From the IMG/VR virus record IMGVR_UViG_3300042878_000903, positions 1-64,000 of that record: a DNA stretch of 64,000 nt; one strand, given 5' to 3'. Made by a program: the position numbers and the translations under genes. Below the pieces are notes generated by a model. It worked only from the letters and a program-made list of their open reading frames with translations. It was not told the origin of the DNA and ran no database searches. Numbering within the stretch: the first letter of the stretch is position 1; each line of letters opens with the position of its first letter. Positions 6,619 to 14,553 of this stretch are shown here, piece by piece. The stretch is from a virus.

Positions 6619-6908
6619 TACGAGTTCCTAGGGATTAGTGTTTGAGGGCCTTCTGTGCCGAATAGAGACTTCTTTACTGGTACGCAGTTAGGAACTCTTT
6701 TGCCATTCTTATCCTTCATTCCAACCTGCTTGTAACCGCTCCAGCAAGCTTTTTCTAGGTTATCCCAGTTATCTTCTTCTTCGTTGTCTGATTCGTAACC
6801 CTTTGAGATCTCTTCATCTGTAAGATCTTCTGGCTTAGGATCAATTGATTTTGACAGGCTATCTTGCAGCATGTCCTTGATCTCGTCTACAATCTTGTTT
6901 AATTCCAT
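6618..6908 (-). CDS. Acidic protein with C-terminal CxxGYxxxGxKxKxGxxVPNCV motif, 96 aa
   Basis: The N-terminal two thirds is highly acidic and probably disordered. The C-terminal third has a compact motif, Cys-x-x-Gly-Tyr...Val-Pro-Asn-Cys-Val, which I recall from the ends of several phage structural and scaffold-type proteins, where it may act as a small tag or zinc-binding module. Role not known. Its stop overlaps the sulfotransferase start. Confidence 0.6.
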   Translation of the reverse strand: MELNKIVDEIKDMLQDSLSKSIDPKPEDLTDEEISKGYESDNEEEDNWDNLEKACWSGYKQVGMKDKNGKRVPNCVPVKKSLFGTEGPQTLIPRNS

Positions 6909-6912
6909 AGTC

Positions 6913-7086
6913 TTAGTATACCATTCCTTTATTTTCTGTCCTAATGATTCTTTTGATCTGATAGCAACAATCAGGGCATTCTCCTATATGAAGCCATTTA
7001 CCTGACTCTAAGGATACTATTTCATTTAGCTTTCCGACCACATTCTTTTTGCATATAATACAATAAGCATTAACTTTTATTGTCAT
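6913..7086 (-). CDS. Small zinc-finger protein (DUF5679-like), 57 aa
   Basis: Pattern AYCIICKK...ECPDCC with about 25 residues between Cys pairs, as in DUF5679 treble-clef proteins common in actinophages. It starts within the last codons of the 92-aa gene upstream and ends five bases before the next start. Probably binds one zinc and mediates protein or nucleic-acid contacts. Confidence 0.68.
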   Translation of the reverse strand: MTIKVNAYCIICKKNVVGKLNEIVSLESGKWLHIGECPDCCYQIKRIIRTENKGMVY

Positions 7087-7348
7087 CTGCTTCTCTGAGC
7101 CATTGATCTTCCCATAAACCCATTAAAGATTTGTTTCCAATATCATCAAAGTAATACTTATTTTTTTCTGGGCTGTATGTCCATCCGTACCAAGTGTCTC
7201 CTTCAGACCAAGTTAGATTAGTTGGCCCTTCATTTTCTGCTTCTTTTAGCATAGCAAAGAGCTCGTCATTTTCCCTGACCACCTCCGAAATTGCTTCTCT
7301 AAAACGTTTAGGACGCATAAGGTATTTTTCTACTAAAAATTTAATCAT
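7070..7348 (-). CDS. Hypothetical protein, 92 aa
   Basis: N-terminal helix rich in Lys/Arg, then a Trp-rich C-terminal half (WYGWTY). No membrane segment and no recognised domain. Four bases downstream of the glutathione peroxidase gene and therefore probably co-transcribed with it. Confidence 0.62.
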   Translation of the reverse strand: MIKFLVEKYLMRPKRFREAISEVVRENDELFAMLKEAENEGPTNLTWSEGDTWYGWTYSPEKNKYYFDDIGNKSLMGLWEDQWLREADDNKS

Positions 7349-7351
7349 TAC

Positions 7352-7810
7352 TTAAGATAAAATCTGTGCAATGAATCCATCAATTTGTTCTGGAGTTGTT
7401 TGCGGCCCCATAGATCTAAATTGATCATCAATAAGAAACTTAGTAAAGTTCCATGGCACTTCATCAAAATCTGCCTGTGAGACTAAATACTTAAATAGCG
7501 GGTGTGCATCTGGGCCATTGACATCAATTTTTGTAGACATCAGAAAATCTACTCCATATGTTGTGCTACAAAATTCTTTAATGTCTTCGTCTGATCCTGG
7601 CTCTTGTCCGCCAAACTGATTGCATGGAAATCCGATTACAACCAAACCCTTGTCCGCATACTTCTTGTGCAGTGCTTGAAGCCCCTCGTATTGAGGTGTC
7701 ATTCCACATCGACTAGCAACATTAACAAGAAGCAATAACTTTCCCTTAAACTGTGCTAAATCTATTTCATTACCATTGTTATCTGTAAAGCTATAATTAA
7801 ATGCTGACAT
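7352..7810 (-). CDS. Glutathione-peroxidase family protein (BtuE-like), 152 aa
   Basis: Reduces hydrogen peroxide and organic peroxides, in bacteria usually with thioredoxin as electron donor. The catalytic tetrad is present: Cys35 (in VASRCGMTPQY), Gln (GFPCNQFG) and the Trp-Asn pair (PWNFTKFL). Length matches bacterial BtuE-type enzymes. Preceded by an AAAGGAT ribosome-binding site. With KatG, thioredoxin and a Dps-like protein in the same window it suggests a phage oxidative-stress kit; thioredoxin at 18061 is a plausible partner. Confidence 0.92.
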   Translation of the reverse strand: MSAFNYSFTDNNGNEIDLAQFKGKLLLLVNVASRCGMTPQYEGLQALHKKYADKGLVVIGFPCNQFGGQEPGSDEDIKEFCSTTYGVDFLMSTKIDVNGPDAHPLFKYLVSQADFDEVPWNFTKFLIDDQFRSMGPQTTPEQIDGFIAQILS

Positions 7811-7857
7811 GTTAATCCTTTCAGGTAAAAGCAGAATCGCTTTATGTATTAATAATA

Positions 7858-8094
7858 CTATTTTGTAAGGTGTTTGTCAAGGGTGTACCTGTCTGAATCC
7901 ATTATAATTTCATAATAAAGCATGTCTGGTATATTATGTCCCGCCTTTAAATGATCCTCTATGTGTATAAATAGATGCTCGTCGTCTTTTATTATTTCAG
8001 ATTCCTCAGACAACAGGCAAGCTGCACAATAAACATAACCCTCTACATGCGAATATATGTATATATCGCTGTCAAAGAACCTGCTGTAAGCCAC
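7858..8094 (-). CDS. Small Cys/His protein, 78 aa (GTG start)
   Basis: Begins at a GTG two bases after the stop of the 41-aa gene. Contains CAAC followed about 25 residues later by HIEDHLKAGH, a C2H2-like metal-binding arrangement. Function unknown. It may bind nucleic acid or protein. Confidence 0.55.
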   Translation of the reverse strand: MAYSRFFDSDIYIYSHVEGYVYCAACLLSEESEIIKDDEHLFIHIEDHLKAGHNIPDMLYYEIIMDSDRYTLDKHLTK

Positions 8095-8095
8095 T

Positions 8096-8221
8096 TTATC
8101 CCATGTACTTTAAATGGAAATGCTTGTCACACACGTCTATTACTTTACCAGTTTTTGGTTCTGGCTCTGAATATTTACTGTCTTGCGGACAGTAAAAGCA
8201 TGGAGGTATGTTGCTGTTCAT
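8096..8221 (-). CDS. Small zinc-type protein, 41 aa
   Basis: Contains CFYC and a CDKHFH segment, a plausible one-zinc site. Its ATG is exactly six bases after a TATAAT hexamer, so it is probably leaderless. Not recognised beyond this. Confidence 0.62.
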   Translation of the reverse strand: MNSNIPPCFYCPQDSKYSEPEPKTGKVIDVCDKHFHLKYMG

Positions 8222-8227
8222 ATATAT

Positions 8228-8255
8228 ATTATACCAGATTAAAGGGTTGCTTCAA
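8228..8255 (-). promoter_or_regulatory. Leaderless extended -10 promoter
   Basis: On the - strand: TTGAAG (8255-8250), 16 bases, TGG-TATAAT (-10 at 8233-8228), then six bases to ATG at 8221. The -35 overlaps the end of the upstream gene. Confidence 0.7.
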
Positions 8256-8364
8256 TTAGCTTAGCGCACCTATTGCATGTGTCATAGGATTTACCAGTAA
8301 ACGGGCATGCGCCAGCTTTAATTAAAATATGACCTTTAATTAAACAAATTATTTTTTTAATCAT
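8239..8364 (-). CDS. DUF1660-like small protein, 41 aa
   Basis: Pattern IICLIKGH...ACPFTGKSYDTCNRCAK resembles DUF1660 prophage proteins (Cys, Gly-His, then CxxC). Overlaps the stop of the dNMP kinase gene by 8 bases. Probably binds zinc. Function unknown. Confidence 0.62.
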   Translation of the reverse strand: MIKKIICLIKGHILIKAGACPFTGKSYDTCNRCAKLIEATL

Positions 8365-8902
8365 TATTTTTGCTTAAAAGCATATCTACAATATTATTCA
8401 AATCTAATACGCTATAGTCATTATCAATTATGTGATCAAAGCCGTATTCATCTAAGTCAATTTCTGATGAATGATTTGTTACTGGACCGATTCCATGTCT
8501 ATTAATTCTCCACACCTGTCCGCCAGATTTTTTAATAGCGTCTGCTTCATTTTTAAAACGAACATCACTAATAACGGCTTTATCTACATCAATTTTATTC
8601 AATGCAAGATCTACCCAAAAATTTGCTCCAAACATATCCCTTCCGACTTCTGTTCCAAACACTTGAAGCAATCTACGTATTTCAGGATAAGACTCTTTTG
8701 CTTTGTCTAATCCGTATGTGTCTACTAAATTTTTGTATTTGAAAGGGCCTATGCCGTCTGAGCCAACAATTGGATTTAATATATACATTGCTTCTTTCAT
8801 AGGTGCAGCAAAAGAATAGCGAACAAATCCGTGATTGTTAACTAAGCGGTCAGCAGCAGTATCTTTGCCAGACCTAGCATAACCAGATAAACCAATTATC
8901 AT
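8357..8902 (-). CDS. Deoxynucleoside monophosphate kinase, 181 aa
   Basis: Phosphorylates dNMPs to dNDPs, recycling host DNA into phage precursors. The P-loop GYARSGKDT is at residues 7-15, followed by the long helical lid (PEIRRLLQVFGTEVGRDMFG) and the DVRFKNEADAI segment typical of T4 gp1-like enzymes. Cytoplasmic. The gene overlaps a 2OG dioxygenase gene upstream and a DUF1660-like gene downstream; with the HAD phosphatase they form an operon led by the promoter at 9930. Confidence 0.9.
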   Translation of the reverse strand: MIIGLSGYARSGKDTAADRLVNNHGFVRYSFAAPMKEAMYILNPIVGSDGIGPFKYKNLVDTYGLDKAKESYPEIRRLLQVFGTEVGRDMFGANFWVDLALNKIDVDKAVISDVRFKNEADAIKKSGGQVWRINRHGIGPVTNHSSEIDLDEYGFDHIIDNDYSVLDLNNIVDMLLSKNND

Positions 8903-9456
8903 TTACTACTACCTTTTTCTTTAAAAACAAACTTTTGAATAACTATTCTTTCTCCACTAATATAATTTAAAACCTCGTGATTTGACTCAGACGGAAAAAT
9001 AATTAGGTCTCCGCTTTTTGGCTCTAAAAGAAAGTTAGAATCTGGAAATTCTAAATTTCCGCCTTCACATTCATGAGACAAATAAAATATAGCTGTTAAA
9101 AATGGTTGCTCAAATTCTGTACCAGTTAATGATACATCTGCTATATGATCATTGTGTAGTGGCATTCCTCTTTCTGGAACAGTCCAGCCAATTAGAATCC
9201 AATCTGAAAACCCATATTTTTCTTCAGGGTCTAATCCATACTCTTTAACATATTCTTCTAGGCACGGCGCAAAGTCTTCATCTAATTTATTGTTAGATGG
9301 CATAGTTTTGTCCATTACCATCCTATAACCAGTGTGATGCTCAATTAACAAATCTTTTCTTTTATTATATTCGCCAAGTATATCTTCTTTTAATTTAGGC
9401 AAATCTTTAGAAACATTTCCCCACACCATTATTCTATCAGAACGATTAGATATCAT
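8899..9456 (-). CDS. 2OG-Fe(II) dioxygenase, 185 aa
   Basis: The iron site is His101-Asn-Asp103 and His160, with Arg170 for 2-oxoglutarate; GGNLEFPD and SGDLIIFPS are the flanking core strands. Sandwiched between a polynucleotide-phosphatase-like gene and a dNMP kinase gene with 4-base overlaps. The company of two nucleic-acid enzymes raises the possibility of a nucleotide substrate, which is only inference. Confidence 0.87.
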   Translation of the reverse strand: MISNRSDRIMVWGNVSKDLPKLKEDILGEYNKRKDLLIEHHTGYRMVMDKTMPSNNKLDEDFAPCLEEYVKEYGLDPEEKYGFSDWILIGWTVPERGMPLHNDHIADVSLTGTEFEQPFLTAIFYLSHECEGGNLEFPDSNFLLEPKSGDLIIFPSESNHEVLNYISGERIVIQKFVFKEKGSSK

Positions 9457-9923
9457 TTTTTAATTCCGTCCCATGTTCCTATTTTAGTTGTTTCTATTCC
9501 ATTTTCTTCCCATAATTCAATTATACTTGGATTATCATCTACTGCATGCTTTATATCCCAGTATACTTTTACATGCTCAAGGATATCTTTTTTTACTGCG
9601 TAGTCTTCTCTGTAGTCCTCGTTTTGCCTCATAAATAAAGCATCGTGAATAACATTATTGTTTTTAAGCCATCTAGAAGTTAGGTTACGATATTTTTCTT
9701 TTCTAGCAGTAACTATAATAATATCAAAATCATTACGTGCTTTTATTGCCATATCGACTACATCTTTATGTGGCTCACAATATATAGACTCTTTATGAAA
9801 ATCATCATAGTTTTGTTTAAAAGAATCACTTGACCTATCTTGGTTTAATAATATGTTTAATATTGGATCTACATTTACAAGTGTCCCATCAACATCAAAT
9901 ATCCAGGCTGGTCTTTTAAGCAT
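9453..9923 (-). CDS. HAD-family phosphatase, polynucleotide 3'-phosphatase-like, 156 aa
   Basis: The HAD nucleophile motif is FDVDGTLV (Asp10 and Asp12), motif II is IIVTARKEKYR and the acidic motif is AVDDNPSIIELW. This order and the LFMR...DYREDYAVKKDIL segment match the phosphatase domain of phage polynucleotide kinase (T4 Pnkp). The kinase domain is missing, so it may only remove 3' phosphates from RNA or DNA ends. The ATG lies six bases after a -10, so it is probably leaderless and first in its operon. Confidence 0.82.
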   Translation of the reverse strand: MLKRPAWIFDVDGTLVNVDPILNILLNQDRSSDSFKQNYDDFHKESIYCEPHKDVVDMAIKARNDFDIIIVTARKEKYRNLTSRWLKNNNVIHDALFMRQNEDYREDYAVKKDILEHVKVYWDIKHAVDDNPSIIELWEENGIETTKIGTWDGIKK

Positions 9924-9929
9924 AAATAT

Positions 9930-9998
9930 ATTATCTCATTTCTGGTAAGTTTAGTCAATAGGTGTGGGGCAGTTTATAGTCATGCCTAGGACCTATTG
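9930..9998 (-). promoter_or_regulatory. Leaderless promoter abutting an inverted repeat
   Basis: On the - strand: TTGACT (9958-9953), 17 bases, TGA-GATAAT (-10 at 9935-9930), six bases, ATG at 9923. An 8-base inverted repeat CAATAGGT/ACCTATTG (arms at 9991-9998 and 9956-9963) ends inside the -35. The repeat may terminate or insulate the katG unit. Confidence 0.8.
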
Positions 9999-10009
9999 CA
10001 GCTACAAAG

Positions 10010-10126
10010 TTATTTAATCTTTGATTTTATCTTACTGTTAGCCTTTTTAAATCCTAGGCCATATGACCCTAGCATTAATAGAGCAATTGCTGAGGAATGC
10101 AATAAATAAAATAAGGATGTTCTCAC
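10010..10126 (-). CDS. Single-pass membrane peptide, 38 aa (GTG start)
   Basis: Its GTG overlaps the katG stop as GTGA, so translation is probably coupled to katG. One hydrophobic segment (residues 5-26) followed by a Lys-rich tail, giving a membrane anchor with cytoplasmic basic end. Function unknown. Confidence 0.6.
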   Translation of the reverse strand: MRTSLFYLLHSSAIALLMLGSYGLGFKKANSKIKSKIK

Positions 10127-12186
10127 TTTTTCCCTTTCTTTATATCAAATCTATCAAGTTCCATTACTTTTGACCACGCATTAGCAAAGTCTAGGAAGAA
10201 CTTCTCTCTAGCATCATTTGAGGCATATACTTCTGCAATTGCACGTAGCTCTGAGTTAGACGCAATGATAAGATCAACACGAGGAACGTTAATTGCCTCA
10301 CTAGCATTAGTGTAAGAAAGCAACTCGGATAGATAGGTGTTGTCTAAGTTATTGTTGTTTAGCATTCTAATTCCAGATAGTAATAACACAAGTTCTACTG
10401 GATTTAAATCTAATAAGTTAGCCTTTTCTACCAGCAATACTTCTTCTGGAGCAGTAACGGCCCAATTAATGTAGTTGCGGAAGCCATCAAACTTTGGCTC
10501 AAGAACTAAAAACGAATCAATGTCTGTTTGATTTTGTGTTGCATCTGTTCTACCTTGTGTAAATGGAACAGATACTTTAATCCCTGACTGTTCTGCTGAC
10601 TTTTCAATAGCAGCGCATCCACCAAGCACAATAAGGTCTGCAATTGACATTTCTGTTTTAATAGATTCTAAAACACTAAGAACCTTACTAATAGTGGCAG
10701 TATCATTTACATCCCAGGATATCTGTGGATGTAGTCTGATTCTTGCCCCATTTGCTCCGCCCCTCTTATCTGTTTTCCTAAAAGTAGAAGCAGAAGCCCA
10801 TGCGGTAATGACTAAATCTGAAATAGATAATTCTGAATCTAATATTTGCTTCTTTATCTTTTTAATATTTTTATCAGAAATCTTTTTGTTTTTTGTTAGC
10901 GGCACTGGATCTTGCCATATTAATATTTCTGAAGGCACTTCTTTACCAAGATACCTTGAAACTGGACCCATATCTCTATGAGTTAGCTTAAACCATGCAC
11001 GAGCAAATACGTCTGAGAAATATTCGAAGTCTTTTAAAAATTTCATTGAAATTTTGTTATACTCTGGATCAAATTTTAATGCTAGGTCTGCTGTAGTCAT
11101 CATTGGTGCATGAAATTTGCCATCTACATGTGCGTCTGGCACTAAATTAACAGCAGATTTATCTGTAGGAATCCATTGTGTAGCTCCAGCAGGACTTTTT
11201 GTTTGCTTCCAGTCATATGTAAACAATAACTCAAGATACGAGTTATCCCATTTAGTTGGTGTTGGGCTCCATGCGCCCTCTATACCACTTGTAATTGTAT
11301 CTTCTGCATTACCTTTGCCAAAAGAGTTCTTCCAACCAAGACCAAGCTCTTCAATTGGAGCTTCTTCTGGATTTGGGCCAACGTGTGAGGGATCTCCAGC
11401 ACCATGGGCTTTACCAAATGCGTGTCCTCCTGCAATTAATGCAACAGTCTCTTCGTCATTCATTGCCATACGAGCAAAAGTTTCACGGATATCTTTTGCA
11501 GAAAGAATTGGATCTGGATTACCATTTGGGCCTTCAGGATTTACATAAATTAATCCCATCTGAACTGCAGCTAATGGGTTTTCTAATTCACGATCACTGC
11601 TATATCTATTATCTGCTAGCCATTCTTTTTCGTTACCCCAATATGTATCATCTGATTCCCAAACATCTTCACGTCCGCCACCAAAACCGAATGTCTTAAA
11701 GCCCATGTTTTCAAGAGAAACGTTGCCTGCAAGAATCATTAGGTCTGCCCATGAAATCTTTTTGCCATACTTTTGTTTAATTGGCCATAATAAACGACGT
11801 GCTTTATCTAGATTACCATTATCTGGCCATGAGTTTTGTGGTGCAAATCTATGTAAACCTTCTCCAGAGCCGCCACGTCCATCTGCTGTTCTATATGTGC
11901 CTGCTGAGTGCCAAGCCATGCGAATAAAAAATGGTCCATAGTTACCATAATCTGCTGGCCACCATTCCTGCGATGTAGTTAAAAGATTATTAATGTCATT
12001 CTTAACAGCATCTAAATCTAGGCTTTCAAACTCTTTTGCATAATCAAAATCTTTTGTCATTGGGTCAGATTTTTCTGAATGTTTTCTTAATCCAGATAAA
12101 TCTAATCTATTAGGGAACCATTCTTTGTGCGTTTTTACTTCTGTACTTGTTGAATGCCCAGTTATTGGACACTTTGCTTCTGTCAT
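10123..12186 (-). CDS. katG: Catalase-peroxidase KatG, 687 aa
   Basis: Haem enzyme that destroys hydrogen peroxide by catalase and peroxidase reactions. All active-site residues are visible: distal Arg89, Trp92 and His93 ([11 protein letters not shown]), proximal His255 ([10 protein letters not shown]), and the Trp92-Tyr214-Met240 set that forms the covalent adduct needed for catalase activity. Both the active N-terminal and the degenerate C-terminal peroxidase domains are present. Slightly shorter than typical (about 720-740 aa), mainly at the N-terminus. The start has an AAAGGAAT ribosome-binding site. A whole katG is very unusual in a phage. Dependence of acI freshwater actinobacteria on catalase is reported in the literature, which makes it a plausible host-protection gene. 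Confidence 0.97.
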   Translation of the reverse strand: MTEAKCPITGHSTSTEVKTHKEWFPNRLDLSGLRKHSEKSDPMTKDFDYAKEFESLDLDAVKNDINNLLTTSQEWWPADYGNYGPFFIRMAWHSAGTYRTADGRGGSGEGLHRFAPQNSWPDNGNLDKARRLLWPIKQKYGKKISWADLMILAGNVSLENMGFKTFGFGGGREDVWESDDTYWGNEKEWLADNRYSSDRELENPLAAVQMGLIYVNPEGPNGNPDPILSAKDIRETFARMAMNDEETVALIAGGHAFGKAHGAGDPSHVGPNPEEAPIEELGLGWKNSFGKGNAEDTITSGIEGAWSPTPTKWDNSYLELLFTYDWKQTKSPAGATQWIPTDKSAVNLVPDAHVDGKFHAPMMTTADLALKFDPEYNKISMKFLKDFEYFSDVFARAWFKLTHRDMGPVSRYLGKEVPSEILIWQDPVPLTKNKKISDKNIKKIKKQILDSELSISDLVITAWASASTFRKTDKRGGANGARIRLHPQISWDVNDTATISKVLSVLESIKTEMSIADLIVLGGCAAIEKSAEQSGIKVSVPFTQGRTDATQNQTDIDSFLVLEPKFDGFRNYINWAVTAPEEVLLVEKANLLDLNPVELVLLLSGIRMLNNNNLDNTYLSELLSYTNASEAINVPRVDLIIASNSELRAIAEVYASNDAREKFFLDFANAWSKVMELDRFDIKKGKK

Positions 12187-12221
12187 TTATTTTATTCCTT
12201 TGTCTAGGGTAAACCTTTTTG

Positions 12222-12294
12222 CTGCCTCACCTGGCCTCGATCCAGGGACACCCGCATTAACAGTGCGGTGCTCTACCAACTGAGCTATGAAGCA
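12222..12294 (-). tRNA. tRNA-Asn (GTT)
   Basis: Cloverleaf with acceptor TGCTTCA/TGAGGCA (one G-U), D arm GCTC/GAGC, anticodon stem CCGCA/TGCGG with loop CTGTTAA, T stem CCTGG/CCAGG, and discriminator G. The T loop is ATCGAGG, unusual at its first base. CCA is not encoded. It reads AAC and AAT. Confidence 0.93.
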
Positions 12295-12305
12295 TAGCTA
12301 ATAGT

Positions 12306-12334
12306 AGTATAGTATTTTTGTGCAATAAAGTCAA
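12306..12334 (-). promoter_or_regulatory. Promoter for tRNA-Asn (and katG)
   Basis: On the - strand: TTGACT (12334-12329), 17 bases, TATACT (12311-12306), 11 bases before the tRNA 5' end. The -35 overlaps the stop of the upstream 72-aa gene. Confidence 0.8.
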
Positions 12335-12549
12335 GGGGTATACCTGTTTTTTAGTCTTACCCATTTGCCATATGTATTTGGCTCTTTGCTGCCTATGTAC
12401 TCTTGTCCAGTTTCTAAGTCAATTAATAGCCATTTCCCAGGAGCTTTAGTATGAATAGTTAAATCTGTTGCTTCATCATATTCGGGGACTTCAACGCCCT
12501 GATACATTCTAGGCAAAAATGTGTATACGTTATTTAATAATTTTCTCAT
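12331..12549 (-). CDS. Hypothetical protein, 72 aa
   Basis: Short basic protein with an N-terminal helix and a beta-rich remainder (GKWLLIDLETGQEYIG). The central segment resembles small single-domain phage proteins annotated only as hypothetical. No catalytic motif. It lies 31 bases downstream of the PLP enzyme gene. Confidence 0.6.
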   Translation of the reverse strand: MRKLLNNVYTFLPRMYQGVEVPEYDEATDLTIHTKAPGKWLLIDLETGQEYIGSKEPNTYGKWVRLKNRYTP

Positions 12550-12580
12550 TTAATATTTTTCTAGCAGTTTTCTATCTGCT

Positions 12581-13630
12581 TTATGATTCCAATGCATATT
12601 TAATATCATTCCATAAATCTTCTGGGTCTTCGCAGCCAACTGAAAATCTAATTAAACTTTCTGAAATTAATTTACTTTCAAGAGGCCACCTTCTTCTTCT
12701 TTCCCACAAGGACTCTACGCTTCCAAGACTTGTTGCATTAGATATAATTCTAGAAGATGAGCATATTCTGTCTGCGCCTTCTGAATCAGTATTTACCTCA
12801 AATGATATCATGGCGCCAAATCCAGGATAATAAATTTTAGAAACCATTGGATGATCTGAAATTCTTTTTATTAATTTCTTTGCATTATCTTGGGCTTTTT
12901 CAAACCTTACTGGGAATGTTCTTATTCCTCTTAAAGCTAAATAGGCATCAAATGATTGAATTATAGTTCCACTTATTTTTCTTGAAAATTCTATTTTGTC
13001 AAACAAATCAGTGTTATTGATTGATATTGATCCACATAAAACGTCGCTGTGTCCAGCCAAATATTTAGTCACAGAATTCATGGAAATATCTGCACCCATT
13101 TTAAGGGGGTTTTGAAGTAGTGGTGTAGCAAATGTATTATCTACGCCCACTATAGTGTCCTGAGCCTTGCAGGCCCTTATTAGAGTACTTATGTCAGCCA
13201 CGTCTAGTCTGGGATTTGTAGGGCTTTCTATCCAAAGCATGTACGCTCCATCTAATTCTGATAAAACTTCAGCCGTATTCGATATATCTACAAACTTTGC
13301 AATTAATTTGCCTTGATCTTGCATTTGATTTAAGGTTGCATTTACTCCAGCGTATCCTTGGTTAGATGCAATTATTTTTGATCCCAGCGGAATATTATCA
13401 AAGACTGCTTTTATGGCAGACATTCCAGAATTAAATACTAAAGTTTTGCCGCCTTCTAATTTTCCTATTACTTCTTCTAATGAAGATGCTGTATCATTTC
13501 CATACCTTGCATACCCTACATCTCCGCCAGCATGATATGTAGAATTTAATGATATTGGAGTATTAATCGGGCCATCGTTGTCTGGCTTTGGTCTTCCGCT
13601 TAAAACTGAAATTGTGTATGGGCTTGTCAT
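12581..13630 (-). CDS. Cystathionine synthase/lyase-like PLP enzyme, 349 aa
   Basis: Fold-type I PLP enzyme of the Cys/Met metabolism family (cystathionine gamma-synthase, gamma- or beta-lyase). The PLP lysine is Lys189 in NSVTKYLAGHSD, with Asp164 (VGVDNTFATP) binding the pyridine nitrogen; SLGSVESL and the C-terminal IRFSVGCEDPEDL carry the substrate carboxylate site. About 30-40 residues shorter than typical, mainly in the C-terminal domain. Whether it makes cystathionine or releases H2S, cysteine or homocysteine cannot be told from motifs. Part of a sulfur-related cluster with an SsuD-like enzyme. Confidence 0.9.
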   Translation of the reverse strand: MTSPYTISVLSGRPKPDNDGPINTPISLNSTYHAGGDVGYARYGNDTASSLEEVIGKLEGGKTLVFNSGMSAIKAVFDNIPLGSKIIASNQGYAGVNATLNQMQDQGKLIAKFVDISNTAEVLSELDGAYMLWIESPTNPRLDVADISTLIRACKAQDTIVGVDNTFATPLLQNPLKMGADISMNSVTKYLAGHSDVLCGSISINNTDLFDKIEFSRKISGTIIQSFDAYLALRGIRTFPVRFEKAQDNAKKLIKRISDHPMVSKIYYPGFGAMISFEVNTDSEGADRICSSSRIISNATSLGSVESLWERRRRWPLESKLISESLIRFSVGCEDPEDLWNDIKYALES

Positions 13631-13645
13631 ATTAAATCCTAGTAG

Positions 13646-13735
13646 TTAAATAAAAGGTAGATCTAAAATTTTATCTACCGCATCATCAATTGTAGGGGCA
13701 TGTTCTTTGGAGCATGCCCCACAACTTTTACACAT
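13646..13735 (-). CDS. Mini-protein with MCxxCGxC N-terminus, 29 aa
   Basis: TAATG junction with the 66-aa gene. Starts MCKSCGAC, close to the MCxxCGC high-affinity metal site at the N-terminus of HypB. The same DNA forms a strong hairpin (GGGGCATG with CATGCCCC, 13693-13718) without a T-tract, so an RNA role is also possible. Confidence 0.5.
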   Translation of the reverse strand: MCKSCGACSKEHAPTIDDAVDKILDLPFI

Positions 13736-13935
13736 TATATCTTTTTTCTACCAGTCCTTTTAGGAGGCCTTGGCGTTGTATTTAGCTCACGACGTATACC
13801 ATGTCTATTTATGTCTGTTTTAAGACCTTGACGTGGATTCTTGCGTGTTACTGAATTACTAGTAACGGCACCTGCTGCTGCACCATTTGGTGGTGGAGTT
13901 GTTCCTGTGCCATCTTCTTTTTGAAAATTACTCAT
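13735..13935 (-). CDS. Basic, probably disordered protein, 66 aa
   Basis: Pro-, Gly- and Ala-rich N-terminal half and an Arg/Lys-rich C-terminal half (RPPKRTGRKK), suggesting nucleic-acid or surface binding without a fold. Overlaps both neighbours by a few bases within a run of mini-genes. Confidence 0.6.
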   Translation of the reverse strand: MSNFQKEDGTGTTPPPNGAAAGAVTSNSVTRKNPRQGLKTDINRHGIRRELNTTPRPPKRTGRKKI

Positions 13936-14077
13936 TGATGAATTGTCTTGTTTGCTCTGGGGTTGATGACATGCTTAAAGTTAAGCCTGAATCACCATCT
14001 CTTGAAACATCTACAACTGTAACTGGAGTTACACCTTTAGTGCTTCCTACTGACTCGCATCCGCATTCGTAACACAT
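13928..14077 (-). CDS. Mini-protein with MCxxCGC N-terminus, 49 aa
   Basis: Starts MCYECGCE, matching the HypB-type N-terminal metal-binding motif, followed by about 40 Ser/Thr/Val-rich residues. TAATG overlap with the upstream gene and 8-base overlap with the downstream gene. Metal storage or delivery is an inference from the motif only. Confidence 0.62.
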   Translation of the reverse strand: MCYECGCESVGSTKGVTPVTVVDVSRDGDSGLTLSMSSTPEQTRQFINE

Positions 14078-14256
14078 TATTTGCAATTCTCACAATCTTT
14101 AACATCACAATCGGCTTCGCCTCTTGTGTCTCTTGTGCACTTAGCAGCAGATACGACTGGCTTTGGTGCAATAGCTGCTTCTACAGGTTTAACTGCTTGT
14201 GCAACCGCTGCTTCAACTGTTGGAGCAGTAACTTCTTCTTGATCAAATAGACCCAT
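14077..14256 (-). CDS. Ala/Val-rich small protein with Cys-rich tail, 59 aa
   Basis: N-terminal 38 residues are Ala-, Val- and Pro-rich with no Cys. The last 20 hold four Cys (C-x10-C-x4-C-x2-C), a compact metal-binding tail. Coupled by TAATG to the MCYECGC gene. Unknown family. Confidence 0.6.
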   Translation of the reverse strand: MGLFDQEEVTAPTVEAAVAQAVKPVEAAIAPKPVVSAAKCTRDTRGEADCDVKDCENCK

Positions 14257-14258
14257 TT

Positions 14259-14408
14259 TTACTTTGGGCCCTGTGCTGATGCTTGGTTAGAAACATCTGA
14301 AGCTGGGAATGCAGCTGCTGGTGCCTCTGTGTAATTTTCTGTTGCCCATGGTGATGATCCTACTGGCTTTGTTTCGTTAAATCCTTTTAAATCTTTTCCG
14401 TCTGACAT
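14259..14408 (-). CDS. Small disordered protein, 49 aa
   Basis: Ser-, Ala- and Pro-rich, without Cys or membrane segment. A GGAG ribosome-binding site precedes the ATG. It sits between two Cys-rich mini-genes in the same direction. Function unknown. Confidence 0.58.
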   Translation of the reverse strand: MSDGKDLKGFNETKPVGSSPWATENYTEAPAAAFPASDVSNQASAQGPK

Positions 14409-14454
14409 GTTGTACTCCTATAGGTTATTTATTTAAGTAGTTCTAGAAATCTAC

Positions 14455-14553
14455 TCATTGGTCTATTATACCATCTGGTTGATTAGAATCGGAATCTTCA
14501 TCCCTTTTATTACCTAGGCCTATATGATCTGCACATCCACATAACCAACACAT
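14455..14553 (-). CDS. Mini-protein with MCxxCGC N-terminus, 32 aa
   Basis: Starts MCWLCGCAD, then becomes Asp/Asn-rich. Its start overlaps the radical SAM gene stop as TAATG, giving direct translational coupling to that enzyme. Third member of the local MCxxCG group. Confidence 0.6.
   Translation of the reverse strand: MCWLCGCADHIGLGNKRDEDSDSNQPDGIIDQ

Noticed and set aside
9966-10000. A 10-codon reading frame before the 9923 promoter
   Set aside because: Too short and inside an inverted repeat; no supporting signal.
11117-11548. Long + strand open frame opposite katG
   Set aside because: Pure antisense shadow of a conserved enzyme with no ribosome-binding site or recognisable protein features.
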